Assembly (NCBI RefSeq): GCF_005222845.1
Contig: NZ_STFZ01000005.1
Coordinates: 235,549 to 299,548, forward strand
Source: Rhizobium sp. FY34
Lineage (GTDB): Bacteria; Pseudomonadota; Alphaproteobacteria; Rhizobiales; Rhizobiaceae
Reading direction: 5' to 3'
Length of the DNA: 64,000 bases
The notes below the pieces were generated by a model, which saw only the letters and a program-made list of their open reading frames with translations, was not told the origin of the DNA and searched no databases. Positions 60,216 through 64,000 of this stretch are shown one piece after another; the first letter of the stretch is position 1; each line of letters opens with the position of its first letter. A program made the position numbers and the translations under genes.

Positions 60216-63200
60216 TGCGTCTCAGGCGTCTGGATCTCACCCGCTACGGCAAGTTCACCGATCATGCGATCGATTTCGGGCCGGCAACGCCAGGCAGCCC
60301 AGACCTGCATATCGTCTACGGTCTCAACGAGGCCGGCAAGTCGACGGCCTTTTCCGCCTATCTCGATCTCCTGTTCGGCATTCCAGAACGCAGCAGCTAT
60401 AATTTCCAGCACGCCTATAATGTCATGCAGATCGGTGGCGCGCTGGAATTTGACGGACGCGAGCATGAGCTTGTGCGCCTGAAACAGCGGGCCAATGCAC
60501 TGCTGGATGGGCGCGGCCAGCCGGTCAACGAGGCGCTTTTGTCCTCGGCGCTGGGCGGCCTGACACGCGCCTCCTACCGCACCATGTTTTCGCTGGACGA
60601 GCATACCCTGCGCGATGGCGGCGAGGCGATTGTCGAAAGCAAGGGCGATCTGGGCGAGCTTCTGTTTTCGGCCAGCGCCGGGCTTGCCGATGTCAGCCGG
60701 GTTCTGTCGGCCGCGATCGAGGAAGCCCAGCAGTTTCACAAGAAGCGCGCCCGCAATACCCAGCTTTCCGACCTGAAGCAGCAGCTTGCGACGCTGAAAG
60801 GCGAGCGTGAGGCAATCGATACCTATGCCTCCACCTATGCGGCGCTGGTTGCCTCGCAGGTGCAATCGGAAAAGACCTATCACGAAGTTCTGGCAGAGCT
60901 TTCCAGCGCACGAACACGCCAGGCAGAGCTGAATGCGCTGCTGCGGGCGCTGCCGCTCTCTCGCGAGCTTGCCCGCCTTGAGGCGGATGCCGAAAACTTC
61001 CGTGACTTGCCGCGCCCGCCGCGCGCCTGGGCTGCTCTCCTGCCGGATCTGATGCGGGATGAGACGCGCCTGCAGACGCAAGCGACCGGGCTGGAGCGCA
61101 CGATCGAGCGGCTGGACGCGGAGCTGGCCGAAATTGCCGTCGATTCAGCCGTGCTATCACAGTCCGATCGTATAGCGGCGCTCGACGACGGGCGGGCGCG
61201 CTACCGCACGGCCGAGGACGACCTGCCCCGCCGCCGGCTGTCGCTTTCGGAAAAGGAGGCAGCGCTTGCCGCCCTCTTGAAGTCTCTCGGCCAGGAGGGT
61301 CATGGCGACCCGTCCTCGCTTGTTCTTCGCACGACCATCGTCGCACGCCTGCGGGACCTCATCGAGACCCGGTCGGGCATTGCCGCCACGCTGCGCAATG
61401 GCGAACGGGAGCTTGAACGCACGCAACGGCTGCTGAGCGACATGGAGCAGCAGGCCGAGGCGCTGGGCTCCATGAGCGGCACAACCGGCTCCACCCGTCG
61501 GCTGGAAAGCCTGTTGTCCCGCCTCAACAAAAGCGACCGTCAGGCACGGCTTGGCGTGGAAGAACGCGGCCTGTCGCAAATGCAGGCCGAACGTGACCGG
61601 GAGCTGGCAGCGCTTTCGCCCTGGACCGGTGACAGTGCTGCACTGGACGCCATTCAGCCGGTCGATTCACGCCAGATCGCCGCCTGGCGCGCCACAGCGG
61701 ATGATCTCGAGCGGCGACTGGCCGGACATTCCGAACGCATCCGCGAGCGGAACACCCGGCTGGCAGACATAGCCACGCGGCTTTCCGCACTGCAGGCCGG
61801 CGGACAGAGGCTGGATGACGAAACGGCTGCCATTCTGCGCCATGAGAGGGAACAGGCCTGGGCGCTGCACCGCGCCGCGCTGGATGCGGCAACGGCGGAT
61901 GCCTTTAAGGCAGCGCTGAGCAAGGATGACCGGCTGGCTGATGCGCGCCTTCTGCATGCGAGTGATCTCGCCGAACTACGCCAGTTGCACCAGGAACAGC
62001 ACCAGCTCTCCGCCGCCTTGAGCCGCGAAGAGGAGGCGAAACAGGCCGTGCTCATCGAACAAAGCACCCTATCGCAGGCTGTGCACCATGCGCTGCCCTT
62101 CGCTACCGATGGGGAGCCGACGATCTATCGCCAGCTGTCCTTCATCGAAACATGGTCGGGACGCCGCAAGGACTGCCTTGCAACCGCCGCCTCCCTGCGC
62201 CAGGCGGAGCTGCGGATCGAAAGCCTTCGTGCCGAGCTTGATGCGGATTTAGGCGAGCTTCGCGCCGCAGTCGAGGAATTGGGCTGGCCGCTCAGCGACC
62301 GGCTGGATCTGCGCAAATCGATCGACCTTGTGGGCGACCAGCTGGGTGAAGCAATCACACGGGCAACCGAACAGGCAGGCCTTGCCAAGCGGCTTGCGGA
62401 CCTGAAACGCGATGTCATCGAGCGCGAACGCGCGCTGGACGATGCGCAGAGGAGCGATGGCGAATGGCAGGCAGAATTTGCCGAGGCACTGTCCGGCACA
62501 TGGTTTGCCGATGAAAGCGACCCGTCTGCCGTTCGCGCCATCCTTGATGCGCTGGCGGATCTGCCGGCGCTGGTGCGTGAACGCGACCAGATGTCCCAGC
62601 GCATTGCCCTGATGGAGCGCGACATGCAGGCTTTTGCCGGCGATGTCGAAGCCCTGCGCCGTGAGATCGGCGACATGTCCATAGGTAAAAACGTGCTGGA
62701 AGAGGCCGACCGGCTGGCGCATTTGAAGGTTGAGGCCGAGCAAAACCGCCTGCGGCATACCACCAAGGCGGAAGACCTGGCATCCGCGCGCACTGAACAG
62801 GCGCGGCTTGCCGATCTGCTTGCGGAGCACCGGCTGCGCCGGCTGGAAATGACCAGTCTGTTTGGCGTCGAAAACCTTGCCGAGGTGAGCGCCCGCATGG
62901 AGCAGGCGGCTGAACGCGACCGGCTGGAGCGACGGCTCACGGAAGTGCGCGAACAGATCCTTGCCGAATTGAAGCTTGGCACAATGGAGGAGGCGCAGGG
63001 CCTGCTCGCGGATGTGGACGGTGAAGAGGCGGCAAGGCAGGCAGCCGAACTTGCCGAGCGCATCGAGAACCTTGCCGAGCGCAGCCGGCAGGTGTTTGCA
63101 GAGCTGGCGCGGGCAAAGGACCGTGTGGAGGCCGTCGGCGGCGACAATGCCGTGGCGCAGCTGGAGGCCAAGCGCTCGACCATTCTGGTGGAGATAGAGG

Positions 63201-63682
63201 ATCTGGCCATCCGCTATCTGAAACTGCGCACCGGCACGCTGGCCGCCGAAACCGCTTTGTCGCTTTACCGCGAGAAACACAGAAGCTCGATGATGACGCG
63301 TGCCGCCCAGGCGTTTCGACAGATCACACGCGGCGAATATTCGGGCCTGTCCGCGCAGCCGGACAAGGACCGCGAGATCCTGATCGGCGTTGCCAAGGAT
63401 GGCGCATCAAAACTTTCCGATGCCATGTCGACGGGCACGCGCTACCAGCTCTATCTGGCGCTGAGGCTCGCCGGCTATGAGGAATTTGCCGCCGTGCGCC
63501 CCTCCGTGCCCTTCATCGCCGACGATATCATGGAAACCTTCGACGAATTGCGCTCGGAAGAAGTGTTCCGGCTGTTCGGCGACATGGCAGGGCTCGGCCA
63601 GGTGATCTACCTCACCCACCATAGACATCTGTGCGATATCGCCCGCGATGTCGTGCCAGGCGTGAAGATCCACGAGCTATGA
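60215..63682 (+). CDS. SMC-like ATPase, SbcC/YhaN-type
   Basis: This 1155-residue protein has an N-terminal ATPase half with YGLNEAGKSTAFSAYLDLLFG (Walker A near residue 36) and a YRTMFSLDEHTLRDGG segment typical of YhaN. Very long coiled coils rich in Glu, Arg, Leu and Ala run from about residue 160 to 1000. A C-terminal half has LSDAMSTGTRYQLYLALRLAGYEEF (signature region) and VPFIADDIMETFDELRSEEVFRLF (Walker B/D-loop in variant form), then QVIYLTHHRHL. There is no zinc-hook CxxC, unlike classic SbcC/Rad50. It acts with the upstream nuclease. Confidence 0.9.
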   Translation: MRLRRLDLTRYGKFTDHAIDFGPATPGSPDLHIVYGLNEAGKSTAFSAYLDLLFGIPERSSYNFQHAYNVMQIGGALEFDGREHELVRLKQRANALLDGRGQPVNEALLSSALGGLTRASYRTMFSLDEHTLRDGGEAIVESKGDLGELLFSASAGLADVSRVLSAAIEEAQQFHKKRARNTQLSDLKQQLATLKGEREAIDTYASTYAALVASQVQSEKTYHEVLAELSSARTRQAELNALLRALPLSRELARLEADAENFRDLPRPPRAWAALLPDLMRDETRLQTQATGLERTIERLDAELAEIAVDSAVLSQSDRIAALDDGRARYRTAEDDLPRRRLSLSEKEAALAALLKSLGQEGHGDPSSLVLRTTIVARLRDLIETRSGIAATLRNGERELERTQRLLSDMEQQAEALGSMSGTTGSTRRLESLLSRLNKSDRQARLGVEERGLSQMQAERDRELAALSPWTGDSAALDAIQPVDSRQIAAWRATADDLERRLAGHSERIRERNTRLADIATRLSALQAGGQRLDDETAAILRHEREQAWALHRAALDAATADAFKAALSKDDRLADARLLHASDLAELRQLHQEQHQLSAALSREEEAKQAVLIEQSTLSQAVHHALPFATDGEPTIYRQLSFIETWSGRRKDCLATAASLRQAELRIESLRAELDADLGELRAAVEELGWPLSDRLDLRKSIDLVGDQLGEAITRATEQAGLAKRLADLKRDVIERERALDDAQRSDGEWQAEFAEALSGTWFADESDPSAVRAILDALADLPALVRERDQMSQRIALMERDMQAFAGDVEALRREIGDMSIGKNVLEEADRLAHLKVEAEQNRLRHTTKAEDLASARTEQARLADLLAEHRLRRLEMTSLFGVENLAEVSARMEQAAERDRLERRLTEVREQILAELKLGTMEEAQGLLADVDGEEAARQAAELAERIENLAERSRQVFAELARAKDRVEAVGGDNAVAQLEAKRSTILVEIEDLAIRYLKLRTGTLAAETALSLYREKHRSSMMTRAAQAFRQITRGEYSGLSAQPDKDREILIGVAKDGASKLSDAMSTGTRYQLYLALRLAGYEEFAAVRPSVPFIADDIMETFDELRSEEVFRLFGDMAGLGQVIYLTHHRHLCDIARDVVPGVKIHEL

Positions 63683-63688
63683 TACTTG

Positions 63689-63964
63689 CTAATAGTCCCA
63701 GGGATTGATCAATTCCAAGCCGGCCGTCAAAAAATCACGGGTGTTTCGCGTTGCAAGCCTTCCACCGTTAACTCGGGCGATAGCTGCAATCATGCCATCG
63801 GGTACGGACATGCTCCTGCCGTGCCGGGAAGCCTCCGCCATGATATGTCCATAGGCGAGCGCGGCGTCCTCCGTGAACGCAAAGACGCGATCGGCAAAGC
63901 GGCGGCGCCAGTCGCTTATACGCGTCCTCATTGACTGCGACTCTTGGGCTTCCCAAACGGCAAT
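63689..63964 (-). pseudogene. C-terminal fragment of a PIN-domain (VapC-like) toxin
   Basis: On the minus strand RRFADRVFAFTEDAALAYGHIM, SVPDGMIAAIARVNGGRLATRNTRDF and the ending GLELINPWDY match the second half of VapC ribonucleases, including the acidic residues around DGMIAA and the TRNTxDF motif. Upstream in the same frame the sequence loses VapC character and meets a stop codon about 24 codons before the first ATG (63931). The first catalytic aspartate region is therefore missing. It looks like a decayed toxin. The sequence beyond the window edge could change this if a frameshift restores the N-terminus. Confidence 0.5.
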
Positions 63965-64000
63965 GAATCAGAATCTCTGGTGCGAACTGCAAACCGGAGA

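Noticed and set aside
59537..61081. A 514-codon open frame on the minus strand
   Set aside because: It is antisense to the clear SbcD-like and YhaN-like genes and its composition (Arg, Ala, Ser rich) is that of a shadow frame.
1..64000. tRNA, rRNA, CRISPR, insertion sequence or prophage features
   Set aside because: I looked for cloverleaf-like, repeat-spacer, transposase and integrase signals and found none that could be supported.

Overview
This 64 kb stretch looks like chromosome or chromid DNA from an alphaproteobacterium of the Rhizobiaceae (Agrobacterium/Rhizobium/Allorhizobium type). The evidence is high GC content, dense overlapping operons, many ABC and TRAP uptake systems, a ugpBAEC operon in the rhizobial order, a COG4671-type glycosyltransferase cluster and a TPP-riboswitch thiamine salvage operon. 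I saw no tRNA, rRNA, CRISPR array, insertion sequence or phage gene. Protein families were assigned by reading the sequences; no database search was run.

Layout. (1) 1-11880, minus strand: a carbohydrate-use block of GH28 polygalacturonase-like enzyme, GH38 alpha-mannosidase, PHP metallohydrolase and LacI regulator, followed by a family-5 solute-binding protein, two permeases and an ATPase cut by the left edge. The setting suggests oligosaccharide rather than peptide import. (2) 12047-18039, minus: a Na/Pi cotransporter-PhoU protein and ugpBAEC. (3) 18301-23069, plus: an RbsABC-type sugar transporter and an SMP-30 lactonase behind a promoter whose spacer contains a perfect 16-bp LacI-type palindrome. 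(4) 23092-24540: a PAS-PAS-GGDEF protein. (5) 24702-34360, minus: a second family-5 importer (fused double ATPase, binding protein, two permeases) followed in the same direction by three glycosyltransferases. (6) 34605-42719: more glycan genes (GT32-like, deacetylase, GT4, nucleotide-sugar dehydrogenase, small methyltransferase), a cyclic-nucleotide-binding protein and a 907-residue ABC exporter-like protein whose nucleotide-binding motifs are all degenerate. (7) 43000-48285, plus: a polar amino acid ABC transporter, HutC/GntR regulator and flavin monooxygenase, resembling operons that import and oxidise modified sulfur amino acids. (8) 48289-51802, minus: an FtsK-type translocase without a membrane domain, and RecX. 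(9) 51865-58859, minus: a TPP riboswitch, a short Shine-Dalgarno-led ORF, thiX, thiY, thiM, thiE, thiD, and then a TRAP transporter that overlaps thiD. (10) 58947-63682, plus: an SbcCD/YhaON-like nuclease-ATPase pair, then a broken PIN-domain fragment at the right edge.

Most notable points. First, a TRAP transporter is translationally coupled to a TPP-riboswitch thiamine salvage operon whose ThiXY transporter lacks a local ATPase, which makes it a candidate uptake system for thiamine or a precursor. Second, an ABC exporter-like protein has lost Walker A, Q-loop, signature, Walker B and H-loop residues, carries three copies of the motif that normally follows the Q-loop, and is paired with a cNMP-binding protein. 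Third, two family-5 'peptide' importers are embedded in carbohydrate or glycan gene sets. Four operons also carry a strong hairpin just after the binding-protein gene.
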